In this document: positions 34,408-43,042 of the stretch, one piece after another
Layout of the letters: the number at the start of each line of letters is the position of its first letter
Position numbering within the stretch: the first letter of the stretch is position 1
NCBI RefSeq assembly: GCF_902374955.1
Contig: NZ_CABKRX010000109.1
Coordinates: forward strand, 1 to 64,000
Length of the DNA stretch: 64,000 nucleotides
DNA from: Bacillus massilioanorexius
GTDB lineage: Bacteria; Bacillota; Bacilli; Bacillales; DSM-1321
Direction of reading: 5' to 3'
Program-made: the position numbers and the translations under genes
The notes under the pieces: model-generated
What the model was told of the DNA's origin: nothing
Database searches by the model: none
The model's input: only the letters and a program-made list of their open reading frames with translations

Positions 34408-35390
34408 TCTTTTTAAATTAAAAAAGGCCTTTTTGTTCGTATATCTCATTAATTCACTCATCTTTATACTATATGTGTATTTTATAACTGGTTTACCTGA
34501 TATCCTTTTCCCGTTATCAAGTAGTGTACTGATTCTACTCGTCTATTTAATCTTTTCAGGATTAAAGCTTTATTCTCTTATTTCGAAAATATAAGATGCC
34601 AAATATTGTCCTGAAGTTGATTTTAATGAAACTTCTTTAGAAGAGGAGCTTTTTTTGGAACAACTAATGCCATTCACTCTGATTATCAAAAGCAGCTATA
34701 TGATTTAAAGGTTACTTATTCAGAACGATCGTCTTTTTCACAATGGATACATAATATTAAGGTGTCAATTAGTATTATTGATTTAGCTATTCGAAAAGAG
34801 AAAGAATGCAACGATGAATCAGAGTATCTTCAAGATATCATGGATGAAAATCATAAATTAAAAGAAAACCTGGAAGATTGTTTAAATATATTAAGAATGG
34901 ATGATTTTTCGAGAGACTATATACCTGAAAGAGTTAGCGTGCAAAAAATGGTGTCTCATGTAATTAATGCATTGAAGAAGGATTTCATATATAAAGGTGT
35001 TTTTCCTAAAGAAAATATTGATCCTTCAATCGAGGTATATAAGATTTTAAATGGTGTTCATACATACTTAGTCAAATTATTTCTAATAGTATTAAATATA
35101 GTCATAGCAATCAGAATAAAACAATCCATATATTCGTGAAAGAGAATAGTAGTGAAATTCAATTAAGTATCCAAGATGAAGGAATCGGAATCCCGTCAGA
35201 AGATCTCCATAGAGTTTTTCAGCCTTTCTTTACTGGACAAAATGGGCGCAAGAATGATGCTTCTACAGGAATTGGATTATATATGGTGAAATATATTTCT
35301 GATAAACTAGGTCATTCATTGATGATTACATCAGAAGTTGGGATAGGTACGACAGTTACTATTTCTTTTTTAAAAGAAAATACTTATTAA
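34382..35390 (+). pseudogene. Broken BceS-like intramembrane-sensing histidine kinase
   Basis: The gene starts with GAGGAGTTGGCT before ATG, overlapping the regulator fragment. It encodes two membrane helices (residues about 15-60), stops at 34594, resumes in other frames with YQKQLYDLKVTYSERSSFSQ, the H-box region WIHNIKVSISIIDLA, and after another shift near 35110 the ATPase end with IQDEGIGIPSED, FFTGQNGRK and TGIGLYMVKYI. At least two frameshifts and one stop interrupt it. It parallels the intact kinase at 46545-47555. A terminator follows at 35389. Confidence 0.85.
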
Positions 35391-35424
35391 AAGTAGTTGA
35401 GGATCACTCACTACTTTTTTTGTA
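35389..35424 (+). terminator. Terminator of the dead two-component system
   Basis: AAAAGTAGT-T-GAG pairs with CTC-ACTACTTTT, followed by TTTT. It overlaps the stop codon of the kinase remnant. Confidence 0.7.
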
Positions 35425-35728
35425 TATATGAGTATTCTTAAAAGAAAAAATCATTTTATTTCAAGGGGGAAAGAGAATTGATGTAGAAATAAAATAGTAT
35501 AGAAAATGGATAACTTTTGAAAAAATAGTCTTCTATCCCGCTACAACGAACTTCATGACCAAATTCAAAGTTTGTAAGAAGTAGTGAAAATATTAAGAAA
35601 GATGCTTTAACAAACATGATTGGTTTAAGCGCTAGGTGCTCGAAACTAGAGATGGTAGTAGGAGCAATCAGTTGGGGATAAGAGAATTCCACCAATAAAA
35701 AATTTTTTTATAAAGAAAGAGGGAGTTT
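35425..35728. other. Intergenic region with a possible coding relic
   Basis: Near 35565-35685 the plus strand reads NSKFVRSSENIKKDALTNMI then GLSARCSKLEMVVGAISWG before a stop. It looks like a protein tail but has no ribosome site or start and I cannot name it. Confidence 0.25.
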
Positions 35729-36718
35729 ATGCTAATTCTATCCGAGAAACAGATTCAATCTATATATTCGATGAAGGATGCAATAAAAGATTTAGAAAAT
35801 GCCTTGAAAGACGCTGTTAGTGGAAACATAATCAATCCAAAAAGAACTGTGCTCGATATTCCAAAGTATAATGCATCTGCACTATATATGCCTTGTGCAA
35901 TGAATGCGATTGGAAAAGCAGCTGTAAAAGTCGTTACTATTTTTCCTGAAAATCCTGCAAAAGGAATGAAGACGACACAAGGAGTAATCATGCTTAGTGA
36001 TACAACTACTGGGGAACATCTGGCATGCTTAAATGCTTCATACTTAACACGCTTGCGGACAGGAGCCATAAGTGGAATAGCAACGAGCTATTTAGCAAAA
36101 AACAGTGCTTCAAGTGTGGCTGTTATTGGTTGTGGAGCAATGGCGGAAGAACAGTTACAAGCTGTCCTTGAAGTACGTAATATTACTACTATTCATCTTT
36201 ACAATCGCACAAAACAAAAAGCATCTCAATTTGCAGAAAAGTTGGCTCGAAATCATTCAAATTATCGGGGCGAGATTAACATTATGGAACGAGCAAATGA
36301 TGCTGTATCAAACGCAGATATTGTAATTTGTAGCACACGTTCCAAAACACCAGTGTTTGCAGGCTATGCACTCCAAGAAGGAACACATATCAATGGTGTT
36401 GGATCATATTTGCCTGATATGCAGGAAGTAGATGAGGAAACAATATTACGTTGTTCGAAAATTGTGGTCGATACGATAGAAGGGACAAAAGAAGAAGCTG
36501 GTGATTTAATTATTCCTTCCAATGTAGGAATATGGAATTTTACTAAGGTTCACGGAGATATTAGTGAGCTATCTACCAAGAAAATTTCTGGTAGAGAAAA
36601 TGAGGAAGAAATAACTTTTTTTAAATCTGTTGGAACAGCTTACTTTGATCTGGCAGTAGCTGCTGCTGTTTATAGTAAAGCTATTCAAGAGAATATTGGT
36701 ACGAGGGTAGAATTGTAA
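35729..36718 (+). CDS. Ornithine cyclodeaminase / mu-crystallin family protein
   Basis: This 329-residue NAD-dependent enzyme belongs to the OCD/mu-crystallin family, whose members include ornithine cyclodeaminase, alanine dehydrogenase and ketimine reductases. The N-terminal dimer domain carries MKTTQGVIMLSD, TTGEHLACLNASYLTRLRTGA (substrate Lys/Arg region), and the Rossmann fold carries VAVIGCGAMAEEQ. A later block, GVGSYLPDMQEVDEE, is family-typical. GAGGGAG precedes the ATG. It stands alone between decayed genes, so the substrate is unknown; it is the only intact gene between 34 and 38 kb. Confidence 0.88.
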   Translation: MLILSEKQIQSIYSMKDAIKDLENALKDAVSGNIINPKRTVLDIPKYNASALYMPCAMNAIGKAAVKVVTIFPENPAKGMKTTQGVIMLSDTTTGEHLACLNASYLTRLRTGAISGIATSYLAKNSASSVAVIGCGAMAEEQLQAVLEVRNITTIHLYNRTKQKASQFAEKLARNHSNYRGEINIMERANDAVSNADIVICSTRSKTPVFAGYALQEGTHINGVGSYLPDMQEVDEETILRCSKIVVDTIEGTKEEAGDLIIPSNVGIWNFTKVHGDISELSTKKISGRENEEEITFFKSVGTAYFDLAVAAAVYSKAIQENIGTRVEL

Positions 36719-36760
36719 CCCAGGTATACCTTGATAAATGTATTAGGCATATGAAACTAT

Positions 36761-36796
36761 TAATATAGTGGGTGTTTTTAATATAGTGGGTGTTTT
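36761..36796 (+). repeat. Perfect 18-bp tandem duplication
   Basis: TAATATAGTGGGTGTTTT occurs twice head to tail directly after the cyclodeaminase-family gene. Confidence 0.8.
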
Positions 36797-36856
36797 GAAA
36801 ATTATTGTGCTGTGGGTTTTGTTCAATAACTTGTATCTTATAAGATAATTCTTTTT

Positions 36857-37021
36857 GGTTATTTTATTGCAGGTTTAGGGCCTTTCCTCTTTATAATTTT
36901 ACATGATGTAACGCATTCATGGACATCGGTTATTTTTATACTGCTATTGTTTACTTTGTTTCTTGTTCTAGCGGGTTGGGACGCAGGAGAAAATCGCTAT
37001 ATTAGTGAAAATCAAGTCTAA
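36857..37021 (+). pseudogene. 3' remnant of a CynX/NimT-type MFS transporter gene
   Basis: The frame reads GYFIAGLGPFLFIILHDVTH, then WTSVIFILLLFTLFLVLAGW and ends DAGENRYISENQV. This matches the last two helices of CynX-family (cyanate permease-like) transporters. No upstream coding continues beyond about 36850, so only about 54 codons survive. Confidence 0.65.
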
Positions 37022-37085
37022 AGTTATGGAAACCTATACTGTTATATGTCAAGTTGTGTAGTAGAATACCATACTACAGGATAAG

Positions 37086-37568
37086 TTAAATTTGAATAGG
37101 AAAAAGAGAAGTCCTATAAGCAAGTCCAATTACTGCAGTTAATGCATCTAAAAATGGACTAACAGCATCAGTTAAAGTCATTTGTAAATAAGACCAAACG
37201 GCAGCTGCACCTAAAGTAATAGCAGCCCATGTGATCATTCCTTTTACACTTAATTTTGACGTATTAGCTACTTCTTCAATTTCACCTTTATTTTTAACCC
37301 AGAAATACCAGCCAGTAACATTAAAGAATAATTGAGCAATGGATAAGACAACCATCGCATATAAACCCTTTAGGAAATATATATACATGAAACATACAAC
37401 AGCGATACCACCAAATAAAAAGTTGATTGCTTTTTCACGAGCAATTAACCAAACATTTATAACACACACGATAGAAGCAAATATTTCTATATATGAGGCC
37501 TTCATAATTAGCCCTCCCATTAAACATAGAACGGTTGCGATAACAGCAAAAAGTGGATTTTTAATCAT
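37086..37568 (-). pseudogene. Truncated PnuC-like nicotinamide riboside transporter
   Basis: The 160-residue frame follows PnuC through several helices, with AREKAINFLFGGIAVVCFMYIY, GWYFWVKNKG, KGMITWAAITLGAAAVWSYL and TDAVSPFLDALTAVIGLA. It then diverges to YRTSLFPIQI and stops, where the family continues for about 60 residues (two helices including the conserved WxxW region). Downstream sequence does not supply the missing part in any frame. It probably lost its 3' end in a deletion that also truncated the CynX-like gene. Ribosome site and start are normal (GGAGT before ATG). Confidence 0.65.
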
Positions 37569-37603
37569 TGGTAATACTCCTATTCTAGTTGATTTTTATT
37601 TTT

Positions 37604-37617
37604 GGTAAACGCTTTCA
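37604..37617. promoter_or_regulatory. CcpA cre-like site upstream of the PnuC-like gene
   Basis: On the minus strand TGAAAGCGTTTACC matches the cre consensus except at the last base, 36 bases before the start codon of the PnuC-like gene. Confidence 0.4.
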
Positions 37618-38060
37618 AATTTTATTTGTGATTACTAGATAATCATGAGCTCATACATATAGTATAGAGATAAGGGACATATAGATATAGGACATGTGTC
37701 TGCTAATTAATAGGAAAATGAGTATTTTTTAATCGAAATTCAATCTAAAATGAGACATGTGTCCCGAACAGTAAAATATATTCCTATTCATTATGCTAAG
37801 TAATTAAGTAAGAAACTGCTCAATAAGTGATAGGTATAGTTCAAATCCAATCTACGACTATCACTAGAATAGTAGTAGATTCTTTGTTTTATTACGGTCA
37901 TATTTCAATTTGGTAATATTAAGATTTCTTCTCTCTTCAATAACTTTTATTTTGATATAATTCAAATGAATTAGTATTAAATAACGCTAGCGTATACTAA
38001 TTTAGTAATGTTATATTAATGTTTGGTAGGTCAACCTACAACTAGAAAACATCTAGGTAG
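37618..38060. other. Intergenic region with paired short repeats
   Basis: GACATGTGTC occurs at 37691-37700 and 37754-37763, and GGGACAT at 37674-37680. No gene is seen. The last 100 bases hold the promoter of the amidase gene, not confidently placed. Confidence 0.4.
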
Positions 38061-38079
38061 AGGAGGAAACTTTAGTAGA

Positions 38080-39501
38080 ATGAAATTTACAAAATTACTA
38101 CTATGTGTATTACTAGTAGTACCCGCTTTATTCGCATTTAGTCACACATCAACAGAAGCAGCGACTCGTTTTAAAGACATTAATGAAAAGCATCGTGCGT
38201 ACAAAGAAATTGAGTATTTAGCTCAAGGGAATATTGTCAATGGACGAACAGATGGGAGATTTTTGCCAAATCAAAATGTTACTCGAGCTGAAGCGGCGGC
38301 ATTTATTGGACGTGCTTTAAATTTGGATGGGACAAAACGTTCAACATCTTTTAAAGATGTTGGAGCAAGTAACTTTGCTTCTGGTTATATTCAGTCCGCA
38401 GTTAATAAAAAAATCATTTCAGGATATGGCAATGGTACTTTTAAGCCTTATGAGAATATTACACGCGGTGAAATGGCGATCATGATAAGTCGAGCATTTG
38501 GCTATGATTTTGGTAATACAACATCAGGAGCTGCAAAAGCTTTAATGTCAAGAGGTATTGCACAAGGAGTATCCAATGGTTCATTTGGTGAAAGCTTGAA
38601 GATTATTCGAGCAGATTTCTCTGTGTTCTTAGCTAGATCCATCGATTATAAATTACGTTTAAAGCCTACTATTACTTTTTCGGGTGAGAAGTATGTAAAT
38701 ACTCAGGGATTGAATGTTAGAACGGGTCCTCTGACTTATTATCCTTCGATTGGCACTTTGAATAAAGACGAAATAGTCCAAATTGGCTATAATGTTGGGA
38801 ATTGGACACTTATTAAATCTGATAAATTCACTGGTTTTGTGAATAGTAAATACTTAAGTAATACTATTTCTTCAGGTGGCGATGGTGGATCTGATAATGG
38901 AGAATTATCTTCAGAAGTTATTGTGATCGATCCTGGTCATGGTAATCAAGATCCAGGGGCTATCGGTTTTGGTCTGAAAGAAAAAGATGTTGTGTTGGAT
39001 GTAAGCTTACGAGTTAAAAAACTAATTGCTCAAACACCATTTACAGTGAAGTTAACAAGGGAAACAGATGTTTTCTTAGAGCTTTCAGAGCGTGTTGCAT
39101 TTGCGCAAAAAGTGAACGGGACAACATTTGTTAGTGTCCATGCTAACTCATTTAATGGCAGTGCGAGTGGTTCTGAAACATATTATTATGGAGCTTCAAA
39201 AGCTACTAATCCAAATGTAAGTGATAGTAAGCTATTAGCAACTAAAATTCAAGACCGCTTAGTAGTAGCTATGGAAACGCAGGATCGTGGAGAAAAGCAT
39301 GGTAATTTCCATGTGCTTAGAGAGAATACAATGCCTGCAGTGCTTGTTGAGCTGGGCTTTATCGATAATAAATCAGATAATGCAAAGCTAGCTTCCAATT
39401 CGTATCGTACTAGAGCGGCTAATGCTATTTATCTAGGAATTTTAGATTATTATAAGGCAAAGGGCTTTTCTGTAGATCATTTATACAGTGTAGTTAAATA
39501 A
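38080..39501 (+). CDS. Secreted N-acetylmuramoyl-L-alanine amidase with SLH and SH3 domains
   Basis: This 473-residue wall enzyme cuts the amide between muramic acid and the stem peptide. It has a signal peptide (residues 1-29, cleavage near TSTEA-A), three SLH domains (about 30-200; FKDINEKHRAYKEI, FKDVGASNFASGYI, RGIAQGVSNGSFG), a bacterial SH3 domain (about 210-260; VNTQGLNVRTGPLTYYPSIG), a short Gly/Ser linker and an Amidase_3 domain with zinc ligands in IDPGHG, the Glu in GLKEKDVV, SVHAN and catalytic Glu in VELGFI. SLH domains should hold it to pyruvylated wall polymer. AGGAGG lies 13 bases before ATG. Confidence 0.93.
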   Translation: MKFTKLLLCVLLVVPALFAFSHTSTEAATRFKDINEKHRAYKEIEYLAQGNIVNGRTDGRFLPNQNVTRAEAAAFIGRALNLDGTKRSTSFKDVGASNFASGYIQSAVNKKIISGYGNGTFKPYENITRGEMAIMISRAFGYDFGNTTSGAAKALMSRGIAQGVSNGSFGESLKIIRADFSVFLARSIDYKLRLKPTITFSGEKYVNTQGLNVRTGPLTYYPSIGTLNKDEIVQIGYNVGNWTLIKSDKFTGFVNSKYLSNTISSGGDGGSDNGELSSEVIVIDPGHGNQDPGAIGFGLKEKDVVLDVSLRVKKLIAQTPFTVKLTRETDVFLELSERVAFAQKVNGTTFVSVHANSFNGSASGSETYYYGASKATNPNVSDSKLLATKIQDRLVVAMETQDRGEKHGNFHVLRENTMPAVLVELGFIDNKSDNAKLASNSYRTRAANAIYLGILDYYKAKGFSVDHLYSVVK

Positions 39502-39511
39502 TTTGTAATAC

Positions 39512-39548
39512 ATAAAAAAGAGTCTAGTAATTAGGCTCTTTTTTTACG
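39512..39548 (+). terminator. Terminator of the amidase gene
   Basis: AAAAAAGAG-T-CTA pairs with TAG-G-CTCTTTTTT across five bases. Confidence 0.75.
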
Positions 39549-39910
39549 AGATCAAAAAAAGAATCAATCTTTATTATCAAAGTAAATTTCTCATCATTTG
39601 ATTCTAGCAAGACAGGTGCACGAACTAATTAAAAGTACATTTCTCAAAAAGATTATTATTTTTATAAAAGTTCAGTGTATAAAGCAATTAAGTGTAGGTT
39701 TATCATCTTGTTATTGGAAGCAAAGTTAGTGTAAACAGCCTAGTAATATAGAAAAAATTGCGAATATTTATGTAATTTTATTAAAAAGAATATCAATTTT
39801 TTTCTAATAGATACAATAATACCAAATATTAAGTATAATAGTAGCTGTATGTTGATAGAGAAATATATTAAAATATTTAAGTCTAAGATTATATGACAAA
39901 ATTTTTATTA
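39549..39910. other. Intergenic region, nothing recognised
   Basis: AT-rich sequence between the two SLH-enzyme genes. It must hold the promoter of the GHL10 gene, but I cannot choose one with confidence; no ORF or RNA is seen. Confidence 0.4.
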
Positions 39911-39928
39911 GGAAGGGAGATTTTATAT

Positions 39929-42235
39929 ATGAAGAATAGAAAAATATTAAAGAGCATGATGTCTTTAGTACTGACACTTGCTTTATTTGTTACTCTTATT
40001 CCTATTCAAGCAAAGGGTGCGAGCAATTCACTTCCCAAAAATGAGATGCGTGCAGCTTGGATTGCTACAGTAACGAATATTGACATGAAGGCTGGTATGA
40101 ATCAATCTCAATATACAACTTGGGTAAAGTCAACTTTGGATAAATTGAAAGCAGATAATTTTAATGCTGTTATTTTTCAAGTGAAACCGACGAATGATGC
40201 ATTATATCCTTCTAAACTAGCTCCTTGGTCATCATACATAACAGGAAAGAAACAAGGGACAAATCCTGGTTATGATCCATTACAAATAATGACTGATGAA
40301 GCACATAAAAGAGGGATGGAGCTTCATGCTTGGATTAACCCTTATCGTGTTACAATGAAAAATCAATCATTATCAACTCTGTCAGCTGATAATGCTGCCA
40401 TTAAGAATACAAGCTGGGTAGTTAAATATGGTTCCCAATATTTCTTGAATCCTGGGATGCCTGAAGTCCAAAATTATTTAATCTCTACAGTGAGAGAGTT
40501 AGTAGAGAATTACGATATTGATGGTGTTCATATGGATGATTATTTTTACCCATATAAAATTCCTGGACAAGAATTTTCAGATCAAGCGGCATTTAAAAAA
40601 TATGGAGCCGCCTTTAAAACAGTTGATGATTGGCGCCGTAATAATGTAAATGTATTAGTGAAAAATATTTATGAAGAAATCAAATCAATCAAATCGCATG
40701 TTCAATTTGGTATTTCACCATTTGGTGTGTGGCGCAATAAATCTCTAGATCCGACTGGTAGTGATACACAAGCTGGAGTTAATAATTACGATGATTTATA
40801 TGCAGACACAAGACAGTGGATTAAAGATGGATCAATTGATTATATTACCCCACAAATTTATTGGTCTAGAAGCTTAGCAGTGGCCAATTATTCGAAATTA
40901 TTAGATTGGTGGAGTAAAGAAGTCGAAACGTATGCAAAAGTTCACCAAGTGAATTTATATATTGGAGTAGCCGATTATAAAGTTGGTAACGACTCAGATA
41001 GCGCATGGAATAATAAAATGGAGCTTCCAAATCAAATACTAGCGAACAGAGCAAACGGTGTAGCTAAAGGGCAAATGCATTTTTCTTTAAAAGATTATCA
41101 GAAGAATGCTTTGGGTTATGCGACAATTGTTAAACAGCAAATGTATAACTACAAAGCATTAACACCAGCTACACCATGGAAAGGTAACACAGTTTCACAA
41201 AAACCAACTGCTGTACGTGCAAATGTCGAGACATTGGGAATTAAGTTAGTCATTACGGATCAAAATAGTACTCAACCAAGAAAATATGTTATTTATCGCT
41301 TTGACGGAAGTAAGGAAGGTTCTTATCAAGATCCAAAAAATATTATTGATGTTATTTATCATTCAAAAGGGACTACAGAATTTGTAGATCAAACAGCAGA
41401 TAAGAATAAAACTTACACATATGGTGTAAAAGCTGTATCTGCAACAGGTGTGGAGAGTCAAGGAGCTGCAATTGCTAAGATTGGCGAAGTAGAGGAGACT
41501 CCTGGAGGAGATACTGATCCTGGAGAAAACGCTATTTTCAAAGATATCCCTTCTACACATAGAGCATTTAAGGAAATTACGTATTTAGCACAAGGAAATA
41601 TTACGAGTGGCGATAAATATGGAAACTTTAATCCTAATTTAAATGTAACTCGTGGTGAAGCGGCGGCTATGATTGGGCGTGCACTAAATTTAGATGGTAC
41701 ACAGAGAGAATCTACATTTAATGATGTAAGTACTAGTATGTTTGCTTCTGGCTATATTCAATCTGCTGCAGATTTAAAAATATTATCAGGCTATAAAGAC
41801 GGATCATTTAAACCTTATGCAAATGTAACACGTGGCGAAATGGCGCTAATGATTAGTAGAGCATTTGAATATAATTACGGAAATACAACTGCTGGTGCAG
41901 CAGAAGCTTTAATTTCTAGAGGAATAGCTCAAGGTATGGGTGATGGAACTTTCGGTGCAAATTTAAGTATTATTCGTGCAGATTTTGCAGTGTTTCTGGC
42001 AAGAGGTATTGATTACACTCTACGTGTTAAGCCATCCATTACTTTTAATGAAGAAATGTCAGTAAATACAAATACCCTTTCTATTAGAAAAGGACCATCA
42101 AACGCATATACACAATTAGGTACACTTACAAAAAATGAGAAAGTTCAGATTGGCTACAAAGTAGGTAGCTGGTCTTTAGTGAAATCTCAATCAGGTGTTA
42201 TTGGTTTTGTTCCTAATTCTTCATTAATCAAATAA
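39929..42235 (+). CDS. Secreted GHL10 (YngK-like) glycoside hydrolase with C-terminal SLH and SH3 domains
   Basis: This 768-residue protein has a signal peptide (residues 1-29), a GHL10-type TIM barrel (about 35-400; EMRAAWIATVTNID, FNAVIFQVKPTNDALYPS, DIDGVHMDDYFYPYKIPG, YITPQIYWS) resembling B. subtilis YngK, an FN3-like domain (about 410-515), a short acidic linker, three SLH domains (about 530-700) and one SH3 domain. The SLH-SH3 block is strikingly similar to that of the preceding amidase, where it is N-terminal. GGAAGGGAGA precedes the ATG at 39929. The enzyme probably acts on wall glycans at the S-layer surface. Confidence 0.92.
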   Translation: MKNRKILKSMMSLVLTLALFVTLIPIQAKGASNSLPKNEMRAAWIATVTNIDMKAGMNQSQYTTWVKSTLDKLKADNFNAVIFQVKPTNDALYPSKLAPWSSYITGKKQGTNPGYDPLQIMTDEAHKRGMELHAWINPYRVTMKNQSLSTLSADNAAIKNTSWVVKYGSQYFLNPGMPEVQNYLISTVRELVENYDIDGVHMDDYFYPYKIPGQEFSDQAAFKKYGAAFKTVDDWRRNNVNVLVKNIYEEIKSIKSHVQFGISPFGVWRNKSLDPTGSDTQAGVNNYDDLYADTRQWIKDGSIDYITPQIYWSRSLAVANYSKLLDWWSKEVETYAKVHQVNLYIGVADYKVGNDSDSAWNNKMELPNQILANRANGVAKGQMHFSLKDYQKNALGYATIVKQQMYNYKALTPATPWKGNTVSQKPTAVRANVETLGIKLVITDQNSTQPRKYVIYRFDGSKEGSYQDPKNIIDVIYHSKGTTEFVDQTADKNKTYTYGVKAVSATGVESQGAAIAKIGEVEETPGGDTDPGENAIFKDIPSTHRAFKEITYLAQGNITSGDKYGNFNPNLNVTRGEAAAMIGRALNLDGTQRESTFNDVSTSMFASGYIQSAADLKILSGYKDGSFKPYANVTRGEMALMISRAFEYNYGNTTAGAAEALISRGIAQGMGDGTFGANLSIIRADFAVFLARGIDYTLRVKPSITFNEEMSVNTNTLSIRKGPSNAYTQLGTLTKNEKVQIGYKVGSWSLVKSQSGVIGFVPNSSLIK

Positions 42236-42239
42236 AGTA

Positions 42240-42292
42240 TAAAAAAGGGATCAGTGTACTGTTATATGCAGATATTGGTCCCTTTTTTTACT
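42240..42292 (+). terminator. Terminator of the GHL10 gene
   Basis: AAAAAAGGGA pairs with TCCCTTTTTT, continuing as a T run. Confidence 0.75.
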
Positions 42293-42410
42293 AAAAAATA
42301 TAAGTTAAGAGTAGAATTTGGCTGTGAGCTCAGAAAAACGATAATTCGCTCAGTAACGTAGAATAGAACTCTAAAAATCATGATTTCCTCCGAAAAACTT
42401 ATACAATCTA

Positions 42411-42737
42411 TCAGCAAGAAAAGAAGCTGTAATGAATATCATGCTCGTTACAAAAATCTCTGAATTTAGCTTCACATTCTGGCCCCTTGAATGTTTCTTG
42501 AACAAGAGGAAGTAATTCTTTATTTGAATTAAAGGTACTTTTTAATAAAGAATGTAGTTTTTGGGTATCTTCTTCTGATAAAGAATAAAAATATTCATGC
42601 TCGTAGTCTCCCTATACTTCTTCCACTAGAGACCCTAAGTCTTGTCCAGAGATTTCTAATTTATGATTTTTTACTGTTGCGGTTATGGATATGGAGACAC
42701 TTTTACTCTTTTGATTATATAAATCCACACTTTCCAT
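42411..42737 (-). pseudogene. Small hypothetical gene with one internal stop
   Basis: The minus strand has GAGGTGAG five bases before an ATG (42737), then a 108-codon frame broken only by TAG at codon 42 (42612-42614). It reads MESVDLYNQKSKSVSISITA, then LEISGQDLGSLVEEV, stop, GDYEHEYFYSLSEEDTQKLH and ends FCNEHDIHYSFFSC. The frame stays open and codon-like on both sides, so a single TGG-to-TAG change is likely (VEEVWGDYEHEYFYSL). The family is unknown; the product would be acidic and cytosolic. Confidence 0.6.
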
Positions 42738-42948
42738 AAAAGCTCACCTCTCATTTTTGTGCTATTTTATTGAATACCCTTAAAAATGAAAGGAAAACGA
42801 GAATGTCCAAAAAGAAATGTGATGAAAACCTTTTGTGTTTTATGAGATTTGCAGATTCTTACTTATCTCAGGGTAAGGAGTAAAATAAAGTGATGCACAA
42901 GAGCGTAACGCGTAACATTCATTCAAAACGGAGAGACATAAAGCTTAG
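42738..42948. other. Intergenic region, nothing recognised
   Basis: Region upstream of the small pseudogene; contains GTAACGCGTAAC-like GC-rich steps at 42905-42917, but no gene. Confidence 0.3.
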
Positions 42949-42993
42949 GGGTGTATCTGAAAAGTAATAATAAATTTCTTTTCAGATACACCC
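42949..42993 (-). terminator. Long hairpin after the S9 peptidase gene
   Basis: GGGTGTATCTGAAAAG pairs perfectly over 16 bp with CTTTTCAGATACACCC across a 13-base loop, 17 bases beyond the ancestral end of the peptidase gene. There is no U tract, so it may act as an RNA-stabilising hairpin or a weak terminator. Confidence 0.5.
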
Positions 42994-43042
42994 ATTTCAA
43001 TGTTAGACTATTATGATTTTATTTTTGGAGTAATATATTGCT

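Noticed and set aside
35456..35695. 79-codon minus-strand frame before the cyclodeaminase-family gene
   Set aside because: No ribosome site, unlikely amino acid composition; the opposite strand looks more like a relic.
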